This document shows, piece by piece, positions 49,125 to 59,804 of a DNA stretch of 64,000 nucleotides; position 1 is the stretch's first letter, and each line of letters begins with the position of its first letter. This DNA is from Saururus chinensis. Its lineage: Eukaryota; Streptophyta; Magnoliopsida; Piperales; Saururaceae. Location: positions 47,477,178 to 47,541,177 of the forward strand of contig CP141143.1 in NCBI GenBank assembly GCA_035235625.1, written 5' to 3'. A program made the translations under genes and the position numbers. The notes under the pieces are model-generated. The model was not told where the DNA came from. It did no database searches and saw nothing but the letters and a program-made list of their open reading frames with translations.

Positions 49125-50565
49125 TGATGTACTGAAGTAATGTTCAATTAAATGTTTCACATTTCAAATTGAAATCCTATTTTGTGTTAATTCATTGCGT
49201 ATTTGGACTATTTATGTTTTGAATAGGTTAGTTGGACCTTAATTGAGTTTCCATGTTTAAACAAGCTTCAACAGGATCCAACTGGAAGAGGAAGTGATGC
49301 TCAACTACCCAAATCTATTTAAAAGTCAAGAATGAGTTCCTAATGGTCTGAACATGCATGAAATGATCGAACACAACCTTGTGGACCCGTTGGATTTGAG
49401 ATTTGCATCAAGAGAACTAAATTAGGAAAGAAGCTGATTCTGACAGATTGACATAGACTTAATATTTCAACCATATATTTCTATGTATAATTCGGATTGA
49501 CATGATTCTGGTGTCATTGGAAAGAAGACTTCCGTAACTACAATTGTTATGTCAGGAAAAAATTCCAAATTTCGAAGATGTATGGGTCAAATTTGGCATA
49601 CAAATGGACAACTAGTAAACTAACCCGAGGCTAGCACATGGAAAATCTTTTCATTGATTGTGATTGATACACATAAGAAAAGACAATGAGGCTGATTGGA
49701 TAACTAAAGGAAGATTCAAAGATACTTATTTGCTAAATAAATTATTGATTTATGTGATTGATTTAGAATCTAATCATTGCCAAAGAAATAACCAATCAGG
49801 CAATCATTCAAAATGCAATCTAGAGGTATGATTTCACTTTCCCTTTTGAAGTAACCCCTTCTATTCCTATAAATAGAGGGGTGGACGTGATAGATAAATG
49901 ATCCTCTCCTCTTTGGAGATCTCTTCTCCTATTTTCTTCTCTCATTTTGTATTTTTATTTTTAGTTTTATTGTAATGACTTTCTAAGCTCTAAAGCTAAG
50001 GCTAGAGGTGATTTGTAACAATCTAATGGAGTTTTATTCATGTTTCATCAATGGTTTCAAGTAAGTATTGTTTATTTCAAGTGATGTTTCTTTAATATTG
50101 TTCTTCTTCTTGTTTCTTTGTGATTTGGATACATAAGATGCTTGAAGGCTCTCCTTTTTTATCTTTTGTGATTTAGATACATAGAAATCTTAAAGAGATA
50201 ATTATTTTTATCCTTCATCTATCCAAAGTATTTCTTCTCTTTATTTTTACTTTTAATGTTCATATCTTTCGGTTAGATAGAATTTTTATTCGATTTTAAC
50301 TGAGATAACATGAAACATGAAGAACATCATTAGATGTTAAAATGATCTTTATGCCTTAGGTTTTCTCTTCTTAATTTCTTAACTCTTTATTGCCAAAATA
50401 CTATTTTACTATTTCTTTCTTAAGTTTTCTTTCCTCTATTTTTTTTGTAACCATTTTCTTTGTTGCACAAGGCTTTCCCTGTGGATCGACCTTATCTACT
50501 ATAATTGGCAAGTAAAATAAATCTGAATTTGACTTCTTCATAGTTTTGGTTTAGACGTAACAACA
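49125..50565 (+). repeat. 3' LTR of element B (1441 bp)
   Basis: Starts TGATGTACTGAAG after the polypurine stretch and ends GACGTAACAACA. A TATA-like CTATAAATAGAGGG lies near 49869. It is the longer of the two LTRs and gives the full-length reference for the family, together with the solo LTR at 51957-53303. Confidence 0.88.
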
Positions 50566-50570
50566 CCCTC

Positions 50571-51530
50571 CATGTTGTTTTCCTTGTGGTCTTCCTCGTT
50601 GCCCCTCCTTGCTACCTTGGGCCTTGGTTTTGTGGAGCCGTCTGACGCCTATGAACATCAGCAAGAGTGTTTTGAGGACACTCCCTCTTGTAATGTCCTT
50701 TCTTTCCACACAAGAAGCAAGTGATGTTGGAACGATGGTTGTAGTGATCAAACTGCACATGTTGTTGTTGTTCCTCCCAAAGTTATTACCACGAGGCTTC
50801 TGATTACACCGTCACTGAGAGTCCTCTTGCCTAGCTCTCTTAGGCTGCCCCTTTCTCTTTGGTACTCCTCTGAGTCCTTCTCCACCACAATGGCGGTCTC
50901 AAGGACTTCTGCCAAAGTCTTATGCCCGAAGGGAACCAGTCGACCTCTTATGTAAGGCTTCAGCCCATCCTTGAACTTCCTTGCCCACTCGTATTCATCA
51001 CAGAATAAACGAGGAGAAAAACGCTTTAGCTTGATGAACTTAGTCACGTAAGCAAGCACCGTCATGGAACTGTGCTGAAGATTGAAGAATCCTTATTCTT
51101 CTCATCTCATACATGAATAAGAAAGTACATATCATTGAAGACCGAAAATAACTCCTCCCATTAGATATCTACACGGCCCTGAAATCTCTGTTGTTCTGTG
51201 GAAAGCCACCATCTCTACATCTCTCCCTCAAAGGTGAAGATGGCTAGGCGGGTCATCTCCTCCTCTAAGCATAGCCTCACACTAAAGATCTTCTCCAATG
51301 AAGATTTCAATTATCGGCTTCCGAGGGATCCATCTTACCCTGAAAACTAGGAGGATTGAGCTTCTTAAAGCCTCTAGGGTTAGATGCTCCTACCCACTGC
51401 TACAACTTGCTTAGCCAACTGGGTTTGCATGACCTGAGTTAACCCCTCAATGGAGATCAACACATCATCCACCCTCGAGTCTCTAGTAGCTCGGTTATTA
51501 TTAATACTTGTGTGATTCAGTCCAGCCATC
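50571..51530 (-). pseudogene. Gag of T1 (fossil)
   Basis: On the minus strand 51065-50748 reads MTVLAYVTKFIKLKRFSPRL, then KFKDGLKPYIRGRLVPFGHK and LETAIVVEKDSEEYQ, the gypsy gag core. Further on, at about 50722-50672, a zinc knuckle CFLCGKKGHYKRECPQ is read. Upstream on the minus strand (to about 51530) the sequence is still coding-like but decayed. Broken. Confidence 0.85.
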
Positions 51531-51714
51531 TACACAATAGCTAGATATTAAATCACAAGGTTTAAAACTACAATCAACACCAAGATCAAGCAACACAACA
51601 TAGAAGCAATCAACAAGACAATAACTAATGGAGTTCAACGTGGCTAGCATTATCTAAATCTTTTATTACCTCACTCCCTATTGCCACTAGGAATTATCCC
51701 TTAACCTCCTTTAC

Positions 51715-54700
51715 TTGCATGCCCAGCTACATCCCCTTGACCTGAACCCTGTCTTAGAAGGTGGGACGCGACATAATGAAGCGAAAGGCTAACCCATCCT
51801 GGGTTCTCATCGAAGTACATAACATGTGCCCTTTGTGCAAAACAAAATAATGGGAGGTAAAAGATATTAATTAACCATCTTAGTCTAACACAACATCCAC
51901 AAAATCTATAATGAACATAGTCTCAAGCCCTAAGACTACAACATATCTAAAGCCATTGATGCACTAAAATAATATTTAATTAAATGCTTTAAAATCTTAA
52001 ATTACAATCATATTTTGTGTTAATTCACTACTTGTTTGGGCTATTTATGTTTTGAATAGGTGAGTTGGACTTAGTTGTGTTTACATATCTAAACAAGCTT
52101 CAACAGGATCCAAGTGGAAGAGGAAGTAAAGCCTAACCACCTAAAGCAATCTAAAAGTTCGGGAAGAAACTGATTTGGATAGATTGACACAATCTTAGTA
52201 TTTTGGCCATATCTTTTTATATATAATTTGCATTGATACGATTATGGTATCATTGGAAAGAAGACTTATGTAGCTACAATTAGTATTGCAGGACAAAATT
52301 CATAATTACGAAGATATATGGGTCAAATTTGACATGTAAATGGACAACTAGTTAACCAACCCTAGGATAACAGATGATGAATTTTTTCATTGGTTGTGAT
52401 TGATATACCAAAGGAAAGACAACAAGGCTGATAGGATAACTAAAGGAAGATGCAAAGATACTTATTTGCTAAATAAATCATTGATTTATTTGATTGATTT
52501 AAAATTTAATCATTGCCAAAGAAGCAACCAATCAAACAATCAATCAGGATGCAATCAAAGGATATGATTGGACTTTCCCCTTTGAAGCAACCCCTTCTAC
52601 TCCTATAAATAGAGGGGTGCACGTGATAGAGGCATCATCCCCTCCTCTTTGGAGCTCTCTTCTCATATTTTTATTCTCTTCTTTTGTATTTTTATTTTTA
52701 GTTTTATTGTTATGGCTTACTAAGTTTTCAAGTTAAGGCTAGAGGTGATTTGTAACAATTTAATGGAGTTCTATTCATGTTTTATCAATGGTTTCTAGTA
52801 AGTATTGGTTATTTGAAGTGATATTCATTTAATATTGTTCTTCTTCTTGTTTCTTTGTGATTTTGATATATAAGATGCTTGAAGGCTCTCCTTCTTGATC
52901 TTTTATGATTTTGATACATAGAACTCTTAAAGAAATAATTCTTTTTATCCTTCATCTATCCAAAGTATAACTTCTATTTATTTTTTATTTTAATGTTCAT
53001 ATCTTCCGGTTAGATAGAATTTTCATTCGATTCTAACTGAGATAACATGATATATGAAGAACATCATTAGATGTTACAATAATCCTTAATGCCTTAGTGT
53101 TTTCTCATCTTGATTTCTTAACTCTTTATTGCCTCAATACTCTTCTACTCTTTCTTTCTTAATTTTTCATTCATCTATTTTTTAGTAACCATTTTCTTTG
53201 TTCTACAAGACTTTCCCTGTGGATCAACCTTGTCTACTACAATTAGCAAGTAAAACAAATCTGAATTTGACTTCTTCATAGTCTTATTTCAGACATAACA
53301 ATAGTCATCATAGGCTATCCAAAGTATGAAATAAAGTTAAGTCTAAGTTCATCATATTAAATGATAAGTCTAAAACAATCCAAACATCTAGCCCCCTCTC
53401 ATGGCGCATTCCCATCCTCAAGCCCAACATAAAGACTGGAGCACTTGCATGACACATCAGATAGCCCTAAAGTAGAACCACAAACAAAAGAAGGGTGAGA
53501 TTACCTTAGTAAGGGTTTTAAAATAAAATATAAACTCATAATAACACCATATGCATTCTTCCCATAAAAGTCAATTTAAAAAGGCATAACATTTTCATTC
53601 TCTATATATGTGCATCATGAGATAAATCATATTCTATATACATATTCACACCACCTGTGCATCGTAAGTTCATTCATAATTCATAACAAACATGCACACT
53701 CTGGGCAATCATTTAAGTTTCATGGTTTATTCACATCCTGCATGAAGCAAATATCAATATTCACATTCATTTTGCATAATCAAGTGTATCAAACCACATT
53801 CCATCCTATATGTTTGAGTGTAATCATTCTATATGCTCCATGTTTAACGAAAGCATTATTGTCCCTACACAAATTGTGTCAGTGAGCATTATAATCCATA
53901 CACATGTATAAACAATCTAGTGAATGTCTCGCAATAGAGAAAACAACCCTGCTTATCCTCGCCGAAGCCTAAGCAGACCTACTCACCCTCGAAATCCTAA
54001 TAAGGAAGTCTGAATTCATAAAAAGGAGAACTAGAGCAGTTTGGGTAAATCCCTAAAGGGTAAAGTATCCCCTAGTAAGCCGGTGCATACAGACAAACCA
54101 GTCTTGATTCTCATGTCCAGAAAGACTCATCAACTTAACTCATTATAGCATTCCGCTCTTCTTACCCGAGGAGGAAACTCATCCTCAAAGAAACATAAAA
54201 CCCCATCCAATTAGACATAAAACCGATTTGATACACCTCCGATGCAGCTAATCAGGAAAACTATGACATCCAATCAATTAATCATGGTTAAACACGAATA
54301 ATCTTCGCTTACAAGTCATTTTTATGATGCATACAACATGATACATATGTTATGCAAGCATAGGTAAATACACTCTAATCAGTCCTAATATGTATAAAAC
54401 ATGGTCCATTTGTGACAATTAAAGTCATATAAGCATATGTAAAAATATACACATATGAACGTGTTCATATTTAGCTAAAACGTGTGGAACATGGTTCATC
54501 TATAATTAATGCGATGTGTGCAAGCATTCATAATTCATCATGGTCATAATCTATTGGAATTATGGAGTAAATATGAAGAAATCGTCAATATCGCACTTAA
54601 ATCACGCATATACTCATTTATCTCATACTACCTTAAATAGACATTTTAGCATAATCACAACATGTAACTTGTATATTTTAGGAAAAATAGTAAATAAATT

Positions 54701-56324
54701 CCAATCAATATGAAAATTTAGAGAGACCTACATTATAGTCTTACTTATCATATAAATAAATATCATATAAAAATAAGTATGAAAAATAATTTTCATGATT
54801 TGATTAATGAGACTATGTAGTTTTGCCATAATCGTCGACCTTCAAATTTAAGACTATGCCATTGACTTAGCGTGCTTTAATTAATTTGAAATCTTGTAGC
54901 ATGCTTATAACACATATATCAATCCATCATAAAAAAAAGGAACCAAAAGTCATATGTTTTCATTCCTAAACATGCTTCTAAACACGAAAATAGCGAATTG
55001 TTTTACTGTACAACACGTATTCCAAAAACTTTAATAAGTACATATTATTCCAGAAAAATCTGAAAAATTATCTAGATATGATAATCTATTCCCAGAAAAA
55101 ATTTGAGAGCAAAACTAAAAAAAAGTATCTAAACCATAGTTGTGAATCCAAAACAGAGAGCTATTTGGGCATTTTTAACGACCTGGTGGCATTTTTGAAT
55201 GGCCTGTCATCCTGTTCGAATAGCTGGCCATTCAATCAGCCCACAACGATCGAACAATTAGGATAGAATTGTCAAAATAGTCGTCTTCTACCTCATGAAA
55301 CCGAACATGATTTCTTTTAAAAACCAATAAAAATTCCCAAAATTTCATATAATTATTACCCAAGCCTAAAATATGATAGATCTAACATTTTTCATGCTTT
55401 AACATACAAAAATAATCATAAATTACATGTTTTTAATAAATCATCATTACACATCAAGATGAATTAAAAGCTCAAATAAACCCACAATAATGGCATTTCA
55501 AGTAAGAAAACCTCTTAGAAAGAAAACCCCTTGCCTTTATCAAGTTTGTGAATCCTTTGAAAGAGCTTTAACTTCAAGAAATCCTACCCATAAAATATAG
55601 CTTTTAGTTAATCCTAATCCAAACCAACTAAAATCAACCTAGAAAATGATAGATTCAAAACCTCCTTAGGTTAAAACAAAAATAACCTAATTAAGGTCCT
55701 AAATTGGAATTAAAAACATAAGTTTGATGGAAGAAAACTAATAATCCAATTAGGAAAAGTGAAGATAAAGATGATTAAGAAAAAAATAGGAAGATTAAGG
55801 GGGGAAACCTTACCTTAAAAAGGGTTTCTCCTTTGAGAATTGGGGGTAGAGCTTAGCCTCGCTCCTAGTATCAGCCCTTCCCTATTTGTCAAATGGCTAT
55901 GGTTTTTCTATTTAGAATAAGGCTTATGGGCTGGAAATTGAATTATTAGGCTAGAAAATAGGTAAAAATGCCCTTAGTGCATATTCAAGTTCACTTTTGG
56001 CTCAAAATGAATTTAATCACTCCCATACCCACTTAGACAAATCACTAGAAGGTTGGAGGCCAAAATGGGTAGCACACCATCCCACACAAATGTGGATCCC
56101 ACGGTGGGTCCCACTCCTCTGACCATGAAAAAATAAAAAGAAAATGTCTTTAAATAGGTAGAAATTTGGGTGAATCAAGCTTGCCGCTAATACTCCAAAT
56201 TAAAGTAAAATTAAAATTTAATAAATTTATAAATAACTTATCTCATTACCCCAAGAAAATCAAATCAAACTAACAAGCAAACAAATTCACACAATTAAAA
56301 AGAAAAAAAATTAGAGTTCTTATA
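51715..56324 (-). repeat. 5' LTR of T1 with an internal solo LTR
   Basis: Collinear with 33722-36965: TGACCTGAACCCTGTCTTAGAAGGTGGGA against the matching words, through to TTAGAGTTCTTATA at 56324. After removing the 51957-53303 insert and its duplication the length is about 3.26 kb, close to the 3' LTR. No clear primer binding site was found beside it. Confidence 0.85.
51957..53303 (+). mobile_element. Solo LTR of element B family (1347 bp)
   Basis: Starts TGATGCACTAAAATAAT and ends CAGACATAACAATA, collinear with 49125-50565 including CCTATAAATAGAGGGGTG near 52603. Flanking 5-mers GCCAT (51952-51956) and GTCAT (53304-53308) form a target duplication with one mismatch. It sits in T1's 5' LTR at a place where the 3' LTR reads straight through. 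It is clearly more diverged than the two LTRs of B are from each other. Confidence 0.88.
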
Positions 56325-56652
56325 GACTCCTAGCAGGACTAGGAGGCTAGAGACACTTCCTTAAGGGTTGGGTGGGAATGCTTTAGGGGGTAGAGTTGGA
56401 GAGAGAGCGAAACTCCTTGTATGGGTTAGATTGTTGTTCCTAGTTGTACTAGACCTTAGCCAAGGCTGGGTCTATATAAGGGAGGGTGCATGGACTGATT
56501 TAGGGATTTAACTAGCCTCTTCCTCACCATTGTTACACAAATTTTGGTAGCATTAGGTTCCCTTGCACAGAGGAATATTGCTGATTTATTTTCCTGTTGC
56601 ACATATGAGAGGGAAAGGCAAAAATGGCAGTTGGTTGCTCGGTGTGGCTAAG
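56325..56652 (+). repeat. 3' LTR of element G, third piece
   Basis: Parallel to the 5' LTR of G from GACTCCTAGCAGGACTAGG through TAGACCTTAGCCAAGGCTGG to GGTTGCTCGGTGTGGCTAAG, where the solo LTR at 56653 enters. The remainder (57803 to about 57830) holds CATAGAACACTAAGCAAA, parallel to 27160-27180. Confidence 0.8.
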
Positions 56653-57802
56653 TGATCGTTTATAATTAAACCATTTGCAAGTGTACAAGGTAATTGTACT
56701 AGGATAAGTATTTAAGGGTTGTTGAACCTCAGGAACAGATGAATTATTACTAAATCTAAAAAGGAATTTATTTATCAAAAACTAAAACAACTTAAACTTT
56801 AATTAAGTAAAGGAAAGTAATCAATTAATGTAAAAGTAAGAGATTAATATGATGGAGTTTTCTTAGGAAATCGAATCCATTATAGAACCATAACAATTCC
56901 TTAACTTTTAATCTAAATCTAGTGTGAATATGAACAAGTATTCTTAGCTACAAGCTAGAATTACTTTAGAAAGAATCATTAATTAAATTCATGGCATGAA
57001 CTATATTTGACAATAGCATGAATCATCTACACTAAACTAAATTATAGGCATGACTCGTCTCATCTTAGTATAACTCATCTAATTCATTAATCATATGAAC
57101 ATTAAAACTATTATATGACCATCTCATCTAAATCACAAAAATTAGAATTGATGTAAATATCAAAACCACATCAATCTATCATCTACAAGACAATAAATCA
57201 ACATAAAATTGAATAAACATGAAAAGCTCTTCTATTAAAAAGGAAATCCTTATCATACAATTGTCATTATTCAAACCTGAGATCTAAATTAAAAATAAAA
57301 GAAACTAAAACTTATCTATAGCTTCATCAAGTCCTAAGTAAAAGAAAGTCTAGCCTTCTATTGTAGAAGAAAGCTCTTAAATCTCCATTAAAAGCTTTGA
57401 GTTCTCTTGCATCTTCTTACTCCTTTTTCTTTTCAGAAAAACTACTGGAATCCTTTAATTTCGAGCCAAATATGTCTTTATATAGGCATAAGAACCGTAG
57501 GAAGAAGTTTAATATGAAAAGGATTGAAAATTGGCTTAAACTAAGAAACTGTGCATTATCCCGATCGATCACATGTCCTGCCTTTTTCTTCAAACTCTTG
57601 TTTAGCCATTTGATACTAAAAATGTCTCGTTCGAACACCTATGAAGAATCTACACAACAATGATAATTACTTCAAAACATCATAGAAGATTTTTCTAACC
57701 TAATTAAATTTAATTTCTAATTATTTAAACTATATTAACTCCTAAATAAGACTAGACAATAGAATAATTTAGGGTAAAATAATGTACAAATTATACTTAT
57801 CA
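56653..57802 (-). mobile_element. Solo LTR of element A family (1150 bp)
   Basis: The plus strand begins TGATCGTTTATAATTAAACC and ends AATTATACTTATCA, the same as the LTR at 7626-8797. A perfect target duplication CTAAG flanks it (56648-56652 and 57803-57807). There is no internal sequence, so it is a solo LTR. Confidence 0.92.
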
Positions 57803-57830
57803 CTAAGCCATCACGACATAGAACACTAAG

Positions 57831-58330
57831 CAAAAATGTAACGAATTGTTTTTTGGTTACACCCGAACTAAGGGGTTAGGGGTAATTTGGTAATTTTAAA
57901 TAATTATTAGGGGTTTTTAAGGGATGGAATCCCTATATCCAGATAGAGCTTGGAGTAACGAGCATAACAAATCAAAGAACACGCGAAATGGAGGCCGGTA
58001 GTGAAAGTTACAACATCGGGAAATGTGCCACATGGGGGACCCACTTGAAAATAGCGGTATAACCTACCCATATATGGTCTTATTTCGAAGGTCTCATCGA
58101 TATGAGTCCATCAGTATTAAGAATGCGTGATTCCATTCGAATTTCCGGAGGAGTTTTTTGATTCCGTTCTCTATAAATTTGGATTCCGTTCAAATTTCTG
58201 GAGGAGTTTTCTAATTCATTCCGAGTCATTTTTCTTTCGTTCTTGAGGTGTTCCCAGCTAATTCGAGGGTGATCTACGCAATGACATGGTCCATTCCTCA
58301 AGTTGGCATCCCTAGAGGGGGGGGATGACC
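57831..58330. other. Unassigned, partly LTR-like sequence
   Basis: No gene was found. A locally duplicated word near 58120-58210 (GATTCC(A/G)TTC...TTC(C/T)GGAGGAGTTTT) shows a short ~70-bp tandem repeat. Sequence near 58245-58365 is an inverted, diverged copy of 9400-9510. The origin is probably an old LTR. Confidence 0.4.
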
Positions 58331-58815
58331 TGAGGCAAGAGGAGGCTCTGTTTGCCACCCTCCTGCTCTGAAGCAAGAGCAACGACCCGGAGAGAGAGGG
58401 GGACTCCGTCCTTCGTCATTGGGCCGCATCGTGGGTCATGGCCTGGAGTAGGGAAGGCTCCTCCATTCACCAAAGGGCCACACGGTGTGAGAAACACCCT
58501 GAAAAAGGGGGCGTTCTATCCATTGCTTACGAGTGCAGGAAAATAAAAGAGTCTCTGCGTAAGGGGGTTCTGTCTGCGGCCTATGGGTGCACGTTGTGTG
58601 AAGTGTCGCCAGAAAGGGGGAGGATACACTTGGGGCAAGGGCAGGCTCTGTCCACCGACTCGTGCCCCGAAGAGAGATAAGCGGCCCGGAGATAGAGGAG
58701 GCTTCGCCCTCCGTTACTGGGCGGAATCAAGAGAGGTGGCATGGAGTAGGGGAGGCTCTGCCCTCCAGCGAAGGGCTATGAAGTGTGAGGAACATCCCCG
58801 AGTAAGGGGAGGTTC
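58320..58815. repeat. Two ~190-bp purine-rich direct repeats, ~300 bp apart
   Basis: Both units hold, in order, GGCTCTGT, CGGCCCGGAGA- or CGACCCGGAGA-, a CTCCGT(C/T)..T block, (G/C)TGGAGTAGGG(A/G), GGCTC(C/T), CCA, AAGGGC and AACA(C/T)CC. The first is at about 58340-58510 and the second at about 58640-58815. A shorter related word, GGGGGTTCTGTCTGCGGCC, sits between them at 58564. Open frames across this area follow the repeat composition and show no domain. Confidence 0.6.
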
Positions 58816-58831
58816 TGTCTGCCGCCCACAT

Positions 58832-59590
58832 CATGGAAGGCCATATTGGTTGATACATGTGCGTTCGGCCGATACGTACCCATATCGGTCGATATCGGTA
58901 CGGTACGGGGGGCGATACGCCCCCCACATAAAATATCGGTACGTAACGGCCGTACCGTATCGAAACGGCCGATATGTATCGATACTCTATTTAAAAAATA
59001 ATTTTTTTATTTTTAAAAATATTTTTTTAATTAAAAAATTAATTTTTTTTTGATAAAAAAATTTTTAAAATTTTTTTCTTTAAAAACAAAAACACAATTC
59101 AAACCCAACTTCTTCAAAATTTTAAGTTTTTGTTATATTAAAAATAATATTTTTAAAGTTATATGAGATCAATACGGGTAGGTCCATGCAATTTATATAA
59201 TTATTTTTTACATATAGTGCTCCACAAATATATATTTATTTAAACATACAACTTAGACTCATATTAAGTATATTATTTATTTTTAAAATAAACTAATTTT
59301 AAAGCACTTAATATGAAAAAGAATGAGTAATAATTCATATAGGATGAAGAGCATAATAGTGTATGGTTCTAAATGAACTAATTTTAAAATACTCGTATCG
59401 GTTGATACGGCATTGTAAGGTCTTATTATGATCTAAAAGAAGTATTATAATGCTATATTATTAGTTATAATATTTTTTTATGTTTATACAAGGGTTTATG
59501 CCCATTTCGGCGTGTATCAAGTGTATCATCAGCGCGTACCCGTATCCATAGTCATCGATACTCTCATTCGTATCGATACGGCATTCCATG
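58832..59590 (+). mobile_element. Short inverted-end element 1 (GTATCGATACGG type)
   Basis: The left end is CATGGAAGGCCATAT and the right end, read inverted, is CATGGAATGCCGTAT: imperfect inverted ends of about 15 bp. Both ends are crowded with short palindromes such as GGCCGATACG, GTATCGATACGG and CGATACGC. The centre is AT-rich, with long A and T runs. It has no coding capacity. The sister copy at 60761-61265 is in reverse orientation and matches both ends, which supports the borders. It is best seen as a non-autonomous DNA element of foldback or MITE kind; the superfamily is not assigned because no clean target duplication is seen. Confidence 0.65.
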
Positions 59591-59804
59591 CATAGGAATT
59601 GTAATGGACATTTCTTTAAACATTTATGTTTGTTGCCTATATGAAGATGTTATAGGCTAGGAAAATATGCATATGATGACATATAAATTTTTTTATTATA
59701 GGAACCGTACTCTAAGCTTAGAGTATTGGCATGGGCTGTTTGATTGGATTCACATGAGAATAATGTTGAAGATGCATGAGGCCAGCTGTCATGGGGACAA
59801 TTTT
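59591..59804. other. Short unassigned spacer
   Basis: 214 bp between the inverted-end element and the LTR-like sequence. No features were recognised. Confidence 0.3.

Larger units (their letters stand above)
43677..50565 (+). mobile_element. Athila-like gag-protease element B, non-autonomous
   Basis: A plus-strand element of 6.9 kb inserted in T1. The 5' LTR is 43677-44706 and the 3' LTR 49125-50565; the 5' copy is the shorter. The tRNA-Asp-type primer site is at 44711-44727. Then come gag (45270-46070), a Gln-rich linker (46087-46635) and protease (46648-47429). A 1.7-kb non-coding tail leads to a polypurine stretch before 49125. Flanking 5-mers are CCCTA (43672-43676) and CCCTC (50566-50570). 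No RT, RNase H or integrase is seen. The shared parts of the LTRs are about 95% alike by eye, so it is younger than T1. Broken, about half a dozen breaks. Confidence 0.88.
33722..56324 (-). mobile_element. Tekay/Del chromovirus T1 with nested insertions
   Basis: A whole minus-strand element in outline, with a perfect target duplication GACTC at 33717-33721 and 56325-56329. 3' LTR 33722-36965; polypurine tract; pol 36966-39947 and 43240-43676; gag 50571-51530; 5' LTR 51715-56324. Insertions: a solo Tekay LTR (39953-43229), element B (43677-50565), and a solo LTR (51957-53303). Minus these, T1 is about 11 kb with ~3.25-kb LTRs, normal for Tekay/Del. The two LTRs differ at about 15% of sites by eye in their first 240 bp, so it is several million years old or more. 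Broken, with many breaks. Confidence 0.9.
26501..57830 (+). mobile_element. Chromovirus G (Ty3/gypsy), host of the large nest
   Basis: The 5' LTR starts at 26501 (TGTTAGCTCCTCAACCCG). Gag lies at about 27.8-28.8 kb and pol at 28.8-32.4 kb. A polypurine tract TGGTTGGGGGAGG precedes the 3' LTR, which starts at 32461 (TATTAGCCGCTCAACCCG). The 3' LTR is split by three later insertions into 32461-32707, 33642-33721, 56325-56652 and 57803 to about 57830. Without insertions the element is roughly 7 kb. Domain order PR-RT-RH-IN with a chromodomain makes it a chromovirus; RT wording resembles the Galadriel group, a tentative call. Broken, with many breaks, and the oldest layer of the nest. The right end is not exact and no target duplication was found. 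Confidence 0.8.

Noticed and set aside
58583-59053. 156-residue open frame and overlapping frames
   Set aside because: It crosses from purine-rich repeats into the palindrome-rich transposon end and A/T runs. No domain and no coding logic.
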